A DNA stretch of 64,000 nucleotides from Chrysopilus asiliformis. Its lineage: Eukaryota > Arthropoda > Insecta > Diptera > Rhagionidae. Of the stretch, positions 47,419 to 59,212 are shown one piece after another; position 1 is the first letter of the stretch, and every line of letters begins with the position of its first letter. The stretch is taken from assembly GCA_964034945.1 (NCBI GenBank), contig OZ035960.1, positions 109,926,324 to 109,990,323 on the forward strand, written 5' to 3'. A model generated the notes under the pieces. The model made no database searches and had not been told where the DNA came from. It saw only the letters and a list, made by a program, of their open reading frames with translations. A program made the position numbers and the translations under genes.

Positions 47419-48297
47419 TGGTGGATCTTTATTACTGAAGCATTCGACGTGTGCAAAAAATTGCATATAAATAGAAAGAGACAAATCTCTGTAATTGTCA
47501 GTGGGAAAGACAGAAGACGAACGCGATGTTTTTATAGGTAGTTTTATAGGATATACGTCATAGGAATTTGAACCTTATTCCATGACCACAACACTCAACT
47601 TTCAAACATTAGCTAGACTTCAAAAAAATCTACCAACCGTGTGACAGTTGACATCGTCTTTAAATATTGTAATAAAATGGATTCGGATAGCAAAAAATTA
47701 CTAATCGACATAATTTTCGATGAAGATAGCACAAGTGACAGTGACAATGAAGACCGTGTCGTAAAAAAAGAGAAGGTTCTGGGTTCATGAATATTACAAG
47801 GATCGGGACATAAATGGGGCATTTGTGAGCGTTTTTGGAGCATTACGTTGTATACGCGATCCGAGTTTCTTCTGCAAATATTTGCGAATGACGGCCACAC
47901 AATTTGAAGAGCTTCTCCAAATGGTTGGGCCATTAATTGAGAAGCAAGTAGTGATTCGCGAACCACTATGCGTAATTTTACAGCAGTCAAACAAGAAATG
48001 TCAAAACACAACTTAAATGTATTGGACCTCACTATTTGTTTACGGAGAATGTGTGAGTTTAATTTTATAGTTGCACACGATCTTTATAGGAAAAGTAAAA
48101 GTCGTTCAACTTCATCTACAAACGCGACATCTGGCGACGTGTGCATCCTATAAAAAAAACTACAAATGCGACATCTGGCGACATATTGCATTTTTTTTGC
48201 ACACGTTGTTCTCTCTCTTTTTTACGAAGGCCTTTTTACGTAAGTGTGTCTCTATAGTTTTGCACACGCCGAATGCTTCAGTAATGGAGATCCACCA
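47419..48297 (+). mobile_element. PIF/Harbinger element, 879 bp, TTA duplication, deleted
   Basis: Terminal repeats of about 40 bp, TGGTGGATCTTTATTACTGA on the left and TGGTGGATCTCCATTACTGA on the reversed right, continue GCATTCGRCGTGTGCAAAA. TTA is duplicated at 47,416-47,418 and 48,298-48,300. It contains a transposase N-terminal fragment. GCGACATCTGGCGAC is duplicated near the right end (48,124 and 48,169). Confidence 0.93.
47677..47990 (+). pseudogene. PIF/Harbinger transposase N-terminal remnant
   Basis: ATG at 47,677 opens an acidic stretch (MDSDSKKLLIDIIFDEDSTS..) that shifts frame near 47,770. From 47,771 the shifted frame reads RRFWVHEYYKDRDINGAFVS, then DPSFFCKYLRMTATQFEELL and VGPLI..REPL. 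This W-VH, GAF, FF-KY-RM, F-ELL, VGP-I, REP order is the conserved N-terminal region of Harbinger transposases. The DDE catalytic domain is absent and the remaining element is too short to hold it. Confidence 0.88.
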
Positions 48298-48409
48298 TTA
48301 ATCGAATTAAGAGATACATTGATTTCGTCGAACCTCGATAAGGCGCAGAAAGTTCGAGTTTTGGAGAATGTCGAGTTATCGGAGACAAACTTTTCTTCAA
48401 ATAATAGAT

Positions 48410-48600
48410 AGGGATAGTAATTTCTGGGGAAACTGCGCCGTAGGTAAAAATTTTTGGGTTTCGAGGTAAATATTGAATAATTGAGAAATTACCACACTAG
48501 ATTGCATAGTTTTCGGGACAAAACTTTAGTTTTCGGAAAGCCGGGACAACATGGCTAAATTCGGGCCATTCCGGGACGTTTGGTCATAAGAAATTTATAA
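48410..48600. repeat. Dispersed repeat with TGCGCCG motif and GGGACA end (copy 3)
   Basis: Contains ACTGCGCCGTAGG and the end CCGGGACAACATGGCTAAAT..CCATTCCGGGACG, shared with 22,890-22,955. Confidence 0.45.
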
Positions 48601-51539
48601 GAAATGCACATATCGTCAGATTTCTTTCTCGGAATATCCGAGCTTGGGTATGGTTCAAACCAAATTTCTATGGCATATGGGATAGATCTTTGTTCTACGT
48701 AGGTTTAAGTAACACAAAAAGGCACAAATTGGACACCGCGACCCCAAGGTCAGGATTTTAAAGCCGCGAAACTTTTTTTCACAGCCTCTTGTGTTACTCA
48801 GGAGATTAGTTAGTAATTGTGATAAATTCTCATCTGATTCCCACACACCCAATATGTTCCAAACCCCTGATCACTTTAAGCACCAATTAGATAGGTACTA
48901 AAAACATGATTCTCCAACTAAAATTTTTAGTGAATAAAATCTCCGATTCATTGCTAATGAATTGTTAAATTTTTTGACAAATCGATTTCAATTAGAAGTA
49001 ACCAGAATTTAAGACGGGAAAAAATTGGACTTTAACGCTAATCAATTTTTCAAGATTAAAAAAGAAACAGCAACAACAATAAAAGTCGGACAGTTAAAGG
49101 AAAATAAATTTACAAGAAACACAAATAATAATTTTTCATTTGATGCAAAACGAGTTTACGTTGATGAGCCACGGCGCTAGCCTACACTAAAATCCATTAG
49201 AACTCATTCCCAAAACTTCTATACGACAAAAAGAAGACAAAAAAAATGCGAAACAATTTTTGTGCCTCAAGTGATTCCAAATTTGGAGCTCAAGGTCACT
49301 ACTTGTGACTTTTTTTTTGCTTCGTTTGAATCATTGATTACATGAGCTACACGCCATTATAATTTTTAATTAAATACAATAAGATGATTCATATTAATTA
49401 GCAAACTACTACTAGATATACCTTACTCAAATTGTGATGCAATTCGCAAAAAAAAAATCAATTGTTTTCGGCACTTAAGCGATCCAAATTCTTACCTGTA
49501 ACGAAAAAGAGAGAAAAAAGAATTAATTTATTTCAATATCGAGCATTTGAAAGGAAAGAAAAAAAAATATCAGAGTTTGTAAAGAAGATTGAGGGGCACT
49601 GGAATACTTGGAATGGTTGAGGAAAACATGTGCAGAGCACTGGTAAAAATTTATTTGAATATTTTTTTTTCCTGATGTGCTTTTTTTTTGTTGTTGTCAG
49701 CTAAGAATCGGGTACCGCGCATAGCAAATTTATGGCACTGTGCAAAAATTCACCAACACAGATGGCCACATTCGAAAAAAAATCGCTCTCTATTTGAATA
49801 GGGGAGAATGGGTTCGGTTGTACCGCCCAAACCTCCCCTTTGGATATTTTGCGAAAAAAGAGAATATGCTCGTTATTTTCCTACATGGTGTCATCGTGTG
49901 AGCAATGGCTATTTGTGTGCGGTCTTTAGTGACGGAAGATACTTTCATATAACTATGGCTAAAATGTCAGATAGTGAATAAAGGGAGACCCCCTTTAGCT
50001 ATTGATGTAAGTGTCAAAGTAGAAACATTTTTTATTGAAATTCTCAGTGTCTGCATGATGTACACCGATAAATCTTTTTTTGCTGTGTGCTTTTGATATC
50101 TACTAAAATGCAAAAAAAAAAAATAAAATTCAAGAAATAAAAAGTTAAATGTCTTTTAAGGCATTTTTATGTTGATACATTTTTCTTGGTTCTTATAGAA
50201 GATTCTTTCTTTTTTGATCTTTGCTTGTCCAGGCCCGATGACAAAAAGCCAAGATACATATTTTTTAATTTAACCATGTATGTATCTGTTAGATACATTT
50301 TTTTGAATATATGTACACTTTGGGGTATTCAAAAAAAATAATAATAAAAGACAGTTTTTTCCTATTGACAAGAGCCCCTTTTGTTGGACACATGTCAATG
50401 GAGACGCACAGCCATTCAGCACTTTTAAAAATAAATAATTAAGTGCTGTCTGTCTACATTACTAAAGATACAAAATGGTGAATAAATAGAAGGAATTAAA
50501 TTAATAATAATAAATAATAGTAGTTACTATCGTATACAATATATTTACATATGTACCACCACAAAAAATTCAAAAAAAAAAAATGAATGTAAAAAAGCGA
50601 ACTCTATTATTACTAATTTAATGTTATGTTTCGCTATCGAGTCAATCCATCTGCAGGCAAGAGTTATGTGTCCACCACACCACATTCAGAATGTATATTG
50701 TCTAAGCCCGAAACCGAAAACTGCTGCTATTTCGGTTTTTTTTTTTTTGAAGGTTATGTTCAATTCAATTCACGTCAGTCCATTTGTGCCTCTGTTTGTT
50801 CGTTCGCGCGCATAAACTTTAATAGTGAATTGGACTTTAAGTTGGAGCATTTTGCCTCATGATGTCTAAATAGTGTTTGATATGACAGATAGAACGGCGC
50901 TTTAATTGCCAATTTTGCGAATCACAAGGGGGGGGATTAAATTTTAAAGACAAACCGAAGAAGAACGACATGTGACAAATATTTAACCAATATCTGGCAA
51001 TAATCATTCGTGTTAGACATTTGAATATAAGACATTATGAAAAAAACATCAAACGATGACAAAGTTTTTGATATACCGTAAAATATTTTGACAGTTTTAA
51101 ACCCTTCATAATTCTTTGGGAGAAAATCATATTTTTTGGATAGGTGAAAAAGTTCGTGCCTGATTTTCATAGGTGCCTCAAATTTGGCACATGGCAATGA
51201 TATTTTTATGGCCATGCTGTACATTCACATCTTAGCCATAATAAATTTTAAAAAACCAGAACATTGCGCTTGCAACACCAGTCGTACTTTATTTAAAATA
51301 TCTGATGTGAACAGCATATGACTTTTTTATACAAAATCTACGTTTGTGCACAATTTACACTATAACCCGAAGAATAATATTAGTATAACAGTCTCCAACT
51401 CCATGTCATACATCAGACTACTAAAAAACACGTAGTTTCGAAGTAGAATAGTAAAAGACGAAATTGCCACCATTTTGGTTACGGATTTCCATCAAAAGTG
51501 GCCCTGTAATGAGGATCGTCCCATTCCAGGACCAAAAAA
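48601..51539. other. Intron around the candidate recursive splice site
   Basis: Apart from the splice motif at 49,495 there are no paired-end elements and no recognisable coding sequence. Frames of 64-95 codons near 50,620 and 50,937 are unrecognised. Confidence 0.45.
49487..49525 (-). promoter_or_regulatory. rn: Candidate recursive (ratchet) splice site in the rn intron
   Basis: The minus strand reads TTCTTTTTTCTCTCTTTTTCG, then TTACAG|GTAAGAAT, with the junction between 49,496 and 49,495. A long pyrimidine tract, an acceptor and a strong donor are fused with no exon between them. This is the structure of zero-length exons used for stepwise removal of very long Drosophila introns such as those of Ubx. 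It lies on the rn sense strand, 41.7 kb upstream of the zinc-finger exon. What is seen is the motif and its strand; use in splicing is inferred. It is the only site of this quality I noticed on the minus strand. Confidence 0.6.
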
Positions 51540-52486
51540 CCCCGTAAAATTCATGGCTCTAGCTGTATTAGTTTTTGAGAAATCTTATACACAGATTGAC
51601 AGACAGACTGATTGAATGACATATTGGTTGGTTGACAGATTGGTTGACTGACAAACTGAGAGACTAACAAACTGACAGACTAACAGACTAACAGACTAAT
51701 AGACTAACAGACTAACAGACTAACAGACTAACAGACTAACAGACTAACAGACTAACAGACTAACAGACTAACAGACTAACAGACTAACAGACTAATAGAC
51801 TAACATACTAACAGACTAACAGACTAACAGACTAACAGACTAATAGACTCACAGACTAACAGACTAACAGACTAACAGACTAATAGACTAACAGACTAAT
51901 AGACTAACAGACTAACAGACTAACGGACTAAAAGACTAACAGACTAACAGACTAACAGACTAACAGACTAACAGACTAATAGACTCACAGACTAACAGAC
52001 TAACATACTAACAGACTAATAGACTAACATACTAACAGACTAACGGACTAAAAGACTAACAGACTAACAGACTAACAGACTAACAGACTAACAGACTAAC
52101 AGACTAACAGACTAACAGACTAACAGACTAACAGACTAACAGACTAACAGACTAACAGACTAACAGACTAACAGACTAACAGACTAACAGACTAACAGAC
52201 TAACAGACTAACAGACTAACAGACTAACAGACTAACAGACTAACAGACTAACAGACTAACAGACTAACAGACTAACAGACTAACAGACAACAGACTAACA
52301 GACTAACAGACTAAAAGACTGAGAAACTGACAGACTGATAAACTGACAAAAAGACATTTTTGTAATAATGCTCCAATCGACTTAGAAGTGCTCGGGAAAT
52401 GTGTTTTATGTTTTATGCAAAATTAAAAAGTCGAAATTTTTCATGAATACAATATTTTTTTATACTTTGTAAAGGAAGTAAAAATA
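51540..52486 (+). mobile_element. Helentron-like INE, family C, with a huge octamer array
   Basis: It contains GGCTCTAGCTGTATTAGTTTTTGAG, the array at 51,661-52,320, then GAATACAATATTTTTTTATAC..GGAAGTAAAAA as at 57,795-57,834. The short GACAGACA core of the family appears to have expanded into the array. Confidence 0.55.
51661..52320. repeat. Octamer satellite (AGACTAAC)n, ~80 units
   Basis: Variants AGACTAAT, ATACTAAC, AGACTCAC and GGACTAAA are scattered in the first half. A marked block with TAACGGACTAAAAG recurs exactly 120 bp apart (51,921 and 52,041). The second half is nearly homogeneous. Confidence 0.97.
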
Positions 52487-54846
52487 TTCACTTTTTTGTT
52501 CCTTTGATAAAATTTTGTATTAAGATTTATCCTCTCGGACACTTCCGATCGCCATTAAATAGAGAAAAGAATTGGGGAAAACAGAACAGATGGCAGCCCT
52601 ATTTTAAAATAGACCGAATAGAGCGGATTCAGCTTTGCTAACTCCCTCACAGGCTAACAGGATTTTTATGGAGGCGGGCTTAGATCTCGCCTGAGTACTT
52701 AGAAAATTCAAATCAATCGGTCTATTAGCTTTAGAGCTAAATCTATGCATGATTTTCCCTAAGACGTTTTTTATAACTATGTTTATGCTTTGATGCAACC
52801 CATAAAATACGTGCGAAATTTGAAGAAGAAGGGGATAAAGGGGGAGGGGGAGAATAGCAGGCTGATAATAATATCACACAGAATATCGAAGAGGAAGGAG
52901 AGGGCGGGAGGTTTGAAAATACGATAATTAGCGTGGCGTATTTTACGTACAGCCCCTTTAAGGAAAAATCGGTAAAATATGTTTAACAGATTGCAAGTTT
53001 TCGCATTACTATTCAAATTTCAAATTTTTTGAATTCCATTTACGGTTTTTGTCGTTAAAAATGCACACACAGCAGGTCATCGGCAAGTGAATTCACATTA
53101 CAAAGCACTTGAAGTTTATTTTCTTCAAGTCAAAAAATCACATTTCTCTTGTGTTTTAAAGTTAATAAATCACGTTTCCATCTCTTTCTAGCCCTCTTAC
53201 ACAATTGACGACAAACTGCGAATTTTTTCTAATGCTTTTTAATAGAAACATGACATGTCCTTAAAAATTCGAAAGAATCCAAAGTGATTCCAGACGTAAC
53301 AATACATTTAGGGGCGACAGCATGCCGTGAACAGGAAAATGGGAACAGACAAGGATCTGAAGGATATTTCGGCATGCAGAGATCGAGAATGATGTCTAAT
53401 GGTTTTCCATATCTTGGCAGAATTTTCTTATCTAGCGAGTAAGACGATATTCTCAATTGTATTGCAATGCTAAAGACAAATTTCGTAACGTGGCTTGCAT
53501 TCCATATGAAACAAGATCGCTGAGTGCAGAATTGATTGTTAGGCCTTACTTTGCGTTGGATGTGTTCAAAGTACGCATTAAGTATTCTTATCTAAGTATC
53601 TTTTGTTGCTCAGCTTGACATTTTCTTTTTTAGTCGAAAGAATTTTTGGTCACGAAAAGGAAAGCGTCTTATGGTCCACAGCGGGATCCATTTCTCACAC
53701 ACACACACAAACACATATCTAAAGAAGGTACAGTGCATCAGATTGATGCAGGCGACCCAATTTAATGTCCGAGAGAAAACTTGAACGTTAGGAAAGGGTC
53801 TAAAGCCGCACGTGTATTCGAAGCCAAGTGTAATTTACTGGAAAATTATGTCGGCCTGGCTCATACTTATTGTCGGCTGCCCAGACGTACTTAATTATGG
53901 GTAAAGGCAAGCTACACTACTCGTAGATACAAAAATGTTGGTTGCAAGGTACCTGTTTCCCTGTTTCATAACGAGATAAGAAAACGCTTTGAAAAAAGGT
54001 CCAGTTGTTTGACAACTCAAAAGTTGTGTCCGAAACAGGACTCGGACAATTGCACAATTACCAATAATTTCATAAAATTAATAACAGTGAAATTAACTTT
54101 GCTGCTGCACGAGTAGATACTTAAATTTCTCCACTTTGGCGCCAAAATTAAACCATAGTGCTGCACCACACTCAATGCACAATAATCGCAAATTAATGAA
54201 ATTAAAGTGCACTCGACAGAATACTCAAGCAAATCTCATGGTAATCAGTTTCAATTCAGAGGGAAGACATTGTAAGATGGTATCGCATGTAAGAAATAAA
54301 AGTCGTCAAAAATTGATTTTTCAATCGATTGAATTGAAAATACTCTTAAAGACTTGTTACGCGAAGGCGTTGCGGTAACGTGGCTGTCCAATAAGATTAA
54401 AATGCTATATACGAGCAGTCACCATGCCGCGGAATTGAGATAATTCAAGATTTATTCTTACGACTCAACCGATATCTGAATTTTAAATGTTTAATCTGTT
54501 TTTTTTTTATTTTTTGTAACGAAGACGCGAAGTTACACGATTTCTTTTTTGTTTTTAACATCATTTTATCACAAAAAAGAGACTGCGTGTATTTGTTTTA
54601 TGAATGGATTTTTTTTACAATCGTTCATTGAGTCCAGTTTTGTTTTTACATCTTTTACAATTCTGACTCAATCTGAGATAAAAATGAAAAAAAACCAACC
54701 AATTGTTTATTTATTTTTACTGGTTTTCCATATATGAAGTAACATAGGAATGCAAAACGATCTTAGTCTACTTTCAAATAGCTGAGGTCTGAAAAAGTTG
54801 TTTTAAAAAATGGGATTCTTCCTTAAACTCGTCCCCCCACCCCTCT
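52487..54846. other. Unannotated intron; more complex stretch at 53,170-54,450
   Basis: The stretch from about 53,170 to 54,450 is less AT-rich than its surroundings and without repeat ends, apart from a (CA)8 at 53,696. It is a candidate regulatory segment; no coding similarity was recognised. Confidence 0.35.
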
Positions 54847-55205
54847 ATATACTCTATATGATATATTATACAGGCGTATATTAGAATCAGTATAGTGTTT
54901 TTAACGCACCGAACCAATTGTCGGACAAAAAAACGAATTACACAATTAAATTTTTGATTTTTCCAAGTCCTTCCCTCTGTCTGTTGTCTGTCTGTCTATC
55001 TGTCTGTCTGTCTGTCCGTCTGTCTGTCCATCGATTTATCTGTCCGTCTGTCTGTCCATCGATTTGTCTGTCCGTGAACACCATAACTTTCGAGATTGAG
55101 CTAAAGACTTGAAGTTTTGTATTGTTGCGTTTTTTCTTGAAAGGGCAAAATCGGGCCATTCCTTCCCCCCTCTCCATACAAACGCAACAGTTGAAAAATT
55201 TTTGA
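54847..55205 (+). mobile_element. Helentron-like INE, family B (copy B5), truncated
   Basis: It starts TATATACTCTATATGATATA and carries a (GTCY)n array at about 54,972-55,075, then GAGCTAAAGACTTGAAG. The 3' hairpin end is missing. Confidence 0.75.
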
Positions 55206-55518
55206 GGAAAAAGGGGGCTAGAGATTTTTAAACCCGTTTTAGGACATCAAAAATCGTAAAACTTGTTTTAGGGCTTTTTCAAAAGTTTTACGACTTTCTT
55301 AAAGGACCGATCTTCGAAGTCCTCTAAGACTTTACAGCTTTCTTCTTTGTTTTCCATACCCAGATTATGAGGTTGCCCAAATTTTAAATTGAACTGTTGA
55401 GCTAAAAGTTCTATAGAACTTTTAGAAGATAAGAATTCTAATCGGAATTTAGATACCTGTTTTAGGTAAGCTAAAGAAACTGAAAAAAAGACTACAAAAA
55501 TAGTGAAAGAATTAAAAA

Positions 55519-56078
55519 AACATAACAAAAGCTATAATTGCCAATCTGGCAATTATTGAAAACCCGTATGGTGATATTCGTATCAAAATTTGAACAGTTG
55601 AACCAAAATTCCACTTTGAAGTCAAACTTTCCAATAAGATTTTTTAAAACTTATTCCAATCGGATTTTGATGTATGGGAGTTTTATGTAGAATCATATCC
55701 TAAATAACTTTTGGTTTTTGAACTTTTTTGATAAGATGCACCGTTTTTGAGATATTCGAAAAAAAGTTTTCGTTCGTATGGGGGTACCCCCCTAATGGGC
55801 CATTTTGGCCCATTAACGAACTTAGCCTTGCATTTTACGAAAAACGAATCTGCGTAAAATTTCAAGTCTGTAGTTCAATCCGTGCGCTTGCAATCCGCGC
55901 CACAGACGGACGGACGGACGGACAGACGGACGGACGGACGGACATGCAAAAATTAATTATTTTTATCATTCTAAACACACTGGTGTAATTCAGTTTTGTG
56001 TGTGATGTCGGCATCTTGGCGTTACAAACGGTAAGGCAAAGTTAATATACCCTTTGGTTTCACCATACGGGTATAAAA
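55519..56078 (-). mobile_element. Helentron-like INE, family A (copy A3), complete
   Basis: Hairpin end ATAATTGCCAATCTGGCAAT at the left, (GACG)n at 55,905-55,944, and end CACCATACGGGTATAAA at the right. Closely similar to A1 and A4. Confidence 0.85.
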
Positions 56079-56476
56079 AACACAACTGTAAAAAAATCTC
56101 GAAAACCATCCGAAGTTGTGAAGCAAGAAAAAAAATAGTCAAAATTCAGCTCAACTTTGTGAGTAATTTTCCAGTTACAACTAATAAGCACGGGTAGAAG
56201 TCGGCTTCATTTTTGGCTAAGATTCTTGGTTTTTCTTAGATCTCCCGAAGACGGTCCAGATATCGCACTATAATTTGAAATCCATTCGACCACTTGACTA
56301 AAATGTTGTGATTTGAAAAACGTTCGACTGATTTAGCTAAAAATGTTGTTCGTATTGTTTCAAGGACGACGATCAGGTGGGAAACTAAATATTTGTCACA
56401 AACCAGGTTGGAATACTTAAGTATGTATGTGGACTCCTAAGCAACGATTGAAAATTCGGAATAGTGAAAAAACAAT

Positions 56477-56725
56477 TGAGGCGTTAAAAGCTAGAGTGGA
56501 CCAACCCACATGTCGAAATCGTGAATTTTTTTGTGTTTGAATCACTATTGCTAGTGAGTTTTTAGATAAAAATGTTTGTATGCACAAAAGAACATTTCAA
56601 CATTGAGTAATAAAGTCCACACAAATTTTTTTTTCCAAAAATTTACAGTCAATAATAGTACAAAAGTGAAAAAGCTTCAAAAACTCGATTATGTGGGTTG
56701 GTCCACTCTAGCTTTTACTGCCTCA
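56477..56725. mobile_element. 249-bp MITE, family with TGAGGCGTTAAAAGC ends (copy 2, inverted)
   Basis: Same family as 2040-2289, in opposite orientation. The right terminal repeat has a change (TTTTACTG for TTTTAACG). Flanks CAAT and ATTG are compatible with an AT duplication. No coding capacity. Confidence 0.9.
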
Positions 56726-57563
56726 ATTGATTTAAGAATTATACTGTATTTTTTCAGAAGTGAGCCTCAATAAATTTGTTCAGGATTTTCTTGATAACGA
56801 CATCATATGAGTTTGCGGGTGCAAATTGTAATTTCTAGGTAATATTTTTTTTTTGTATTATCAATGGTAAGGCTCTACTTTCATTCAATGGAGATTGCCA
56901 TCAAATAAAATTATGTTGCTAAATATCAAAGAAAATCTTTCAGAAAGTTTGTCAAAGTTTTCATTTTTGTAACATTTTTCTGTCCTCAACCATAATCCGC
57001 TTAGATTCTTCTATACATTTACAAAAATTCTAAGGCTAAGTCAAATTTCTTAAAGGTTTTTGTGCGGAATATTTTATTTTTTGTCGTATCCGACAACAAA
57101 GAAGAACAAAAGACAAATAGAAAAATCAATAAAACGCTACTTTTGATTCTTGATCGTTTTAAATGGTGTCGATGCACTGAAAATATATGAATAAAAAAAC
57201 CGTCCGTATACAAAAAGAAATAAATTTCAAATTGAACTGGTTCTTTAAACTGTTTAAGACCATAAGAATTGTATCGATGTTGGCAAAAAGGAAATACGCG
57301 ATTATCATTTTGAGCAATTCTGACAATAAAAATCGTCAACTTTGAAATTTCGGGTATGATTTTTGTATTGTTTGCGTCATAGGATAAAAACGGGAATTGT
57401 AGGAAGACATCTTGACGGATGTCTCCCGGAGTTTGGGTAATAGCTTTAATTTTGGAATGACATGCATAACTATGGGATTTCTCACTGCTTAAAACATTTT
57501 TCTTTAACACAAGTCAAAGGTGGGGTGACCATATTTTGCGATTTTCGTAAAACTCATTTACAA
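56726..57563. other. Unannotated intron with a 163-codon minus-strand frame (57,019-57,510)
   Basis: The frame is long for AT-rich DNA but I see no domain, and its composition (Phe, Ile, Lys, Ser) is what AT-rich non-coding sequence gives. There are no convincing splice sites. Probably not a gene. Confidence 0.3.
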
Positions 57564-57834
57564 AAAATTTCAAGTCGCTAACTCAACACGTTCTTGAGTT
57601 ATTGAAGTACGTACAAGAGACAGACCCGACAGACAGCCAAAAGATTCCGACAGACAGATAGACAGACAGACAGACAGACCAACAGATCGACATTGTGACA
57701 AACAGATGCACGGCGGACATCCTCATAATTTTGCTTGAAACGGATTTTCGTTCTGATCAAAAAATTTCTATTTGCCCCAATTCCCGAGTCGATGAATACA
57801 ATACTTTCCCCTTACGTAAGTAGGAAAGTAAAAA
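57564..57834 (+). mobile_element. Helentron-like INE, family C fragment
   Basis: It begins TTTCAAGTCGCTAACTCAAC, has a GACA-rich stretch (57,620-57,710) and ends GATGAATACAATACTTTCC..GGAAAGTAAAAA, where ACTTTCC and GGAAAGT form a small hairpin. The end is shared with 52,443-52,486. Confidence 0.6.
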
Positions 57835-58603
57835 AGAACAATTTGGATTGTTATATTAATTTACAAGAAATATAAAATTTTTTATACTTCATGCAATCAT
57901 ATGACATACAATTAAATAAAAATTAAAACGATTAATTGACATGATTAACTTTTGCAGTTTTTTCTTCTTGCTGTAGTGATCGTCATTAGATACGCGTTTA
58001 CTTGACTATAAATGAAGAAAAAAAAAAAACGTCAATGAAATTAATCGAAGTAAATTCTACGACGATTATTTTATGAAAATTTTTATATATCGTATACTTT
58101 TATTTGTATTTGCGTAGTCTGTACATATGCGGAATATATCAGCAATGGGAAATGGTAGTGTGCTTCTTGTCGCGATCATTAAGTCATTATCTTAACAAAA
58201 TTTGAAATTATGATATGACCCCAAAGTGCTTTATTGATAACACGTCTTCCGATGTTTTATTTATATGAATTTTTTTGGCGAGTTATCTGAAAAAAATGTA
58301 AACGAAAGCAAAATTTATAACAATTTTGGTAATTTTTTTAATATGTTTTTTTTTTTATTTAGTCACCAATGTATTTTATGGCACATGTTTTTTTCTTGAA
58401 TGATTGAAATTTTATATTTTTTTGGTGATCTCTGATCTTTAGTAAATAACCAATATTTATTATCTGTAATATTACTAATTTTTTGATATGCTAAACTAAT
58501 CAAAAAATTTGAAGTTTATGCTACAAGCCACGAATTTAAGAATATAATCTGCACTTCATTATTTCATAATTTCGCAAAAGATTCGCATTTGAAAATTACT
58601 GTA

Positions 58604-58948
58604 CATTCAAAAAAATAATAACAAAACCTCGTTCCTGTTGACAAAATTTGTTGAATCTCAATCAATTTTTTTTTGTTAAATAGATAAAAGAATTGTTTGA
58701 AAAACAAGTAAATATTACAATTTTTTGTCATTTTGACAAATTAGGCATTGTTAATTTCACGATTGTCTTATTGATTTAACAAAAAATTAATTTATAAAGT
58801 TTATTTTTGTTAAAACAACAATTTTTTTTGTTGAACAAAGATTTTCCTCTAAAAATATTTGTTTCAATTGACAATTTTTTTTTATTTTAACAAAAATTTG
58901 GTTAATTTAACAATAGTTTTTCCATATGACCGACTTTTTCTTTGAATG
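58604..58948. mobile_element. 345-bp MITE with CATTCAAARAAA ends, TA flanks
   Basis: The left CATTCAAAAAAATA and right end (reversed CATTCAAAGAAAAA) are flanked by TA. The interior consists largely of TTGTTAAATTAACAA-type words in both orientations. Confidence 0.65.
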
Positions 58949-59212
58949 TAGTTGATTTGAAAGGACAAAGCACAGCAAGATCTAGTGTCCGGACTAGACA
59001 TAGAGGCCGGGTTCTAGAATATTGGGCTCGCTATAAGCGACATTTTGAGGAATTTCAAAACTCGCAGCGTCAAATTCGGACATCACAAAGAACCAAATAT
59101 GGAAATACGCTTCTCTGCCAACTGTTAAGTCATTTTCTGTGTGCATTTGATCTTGGAGATAAAACATTTTCTCCTGCGGCGCATTTTTTTTTAAATAATT
59201 TTTTACCTATGG

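Noticed and set aside
57019..57510. 163-codon minus-strand frame as an rn or nested exon
   Set aside because: Composition is that of AT-rich non-coding DNA, with no zinc-finger half, domain or good splice sites.
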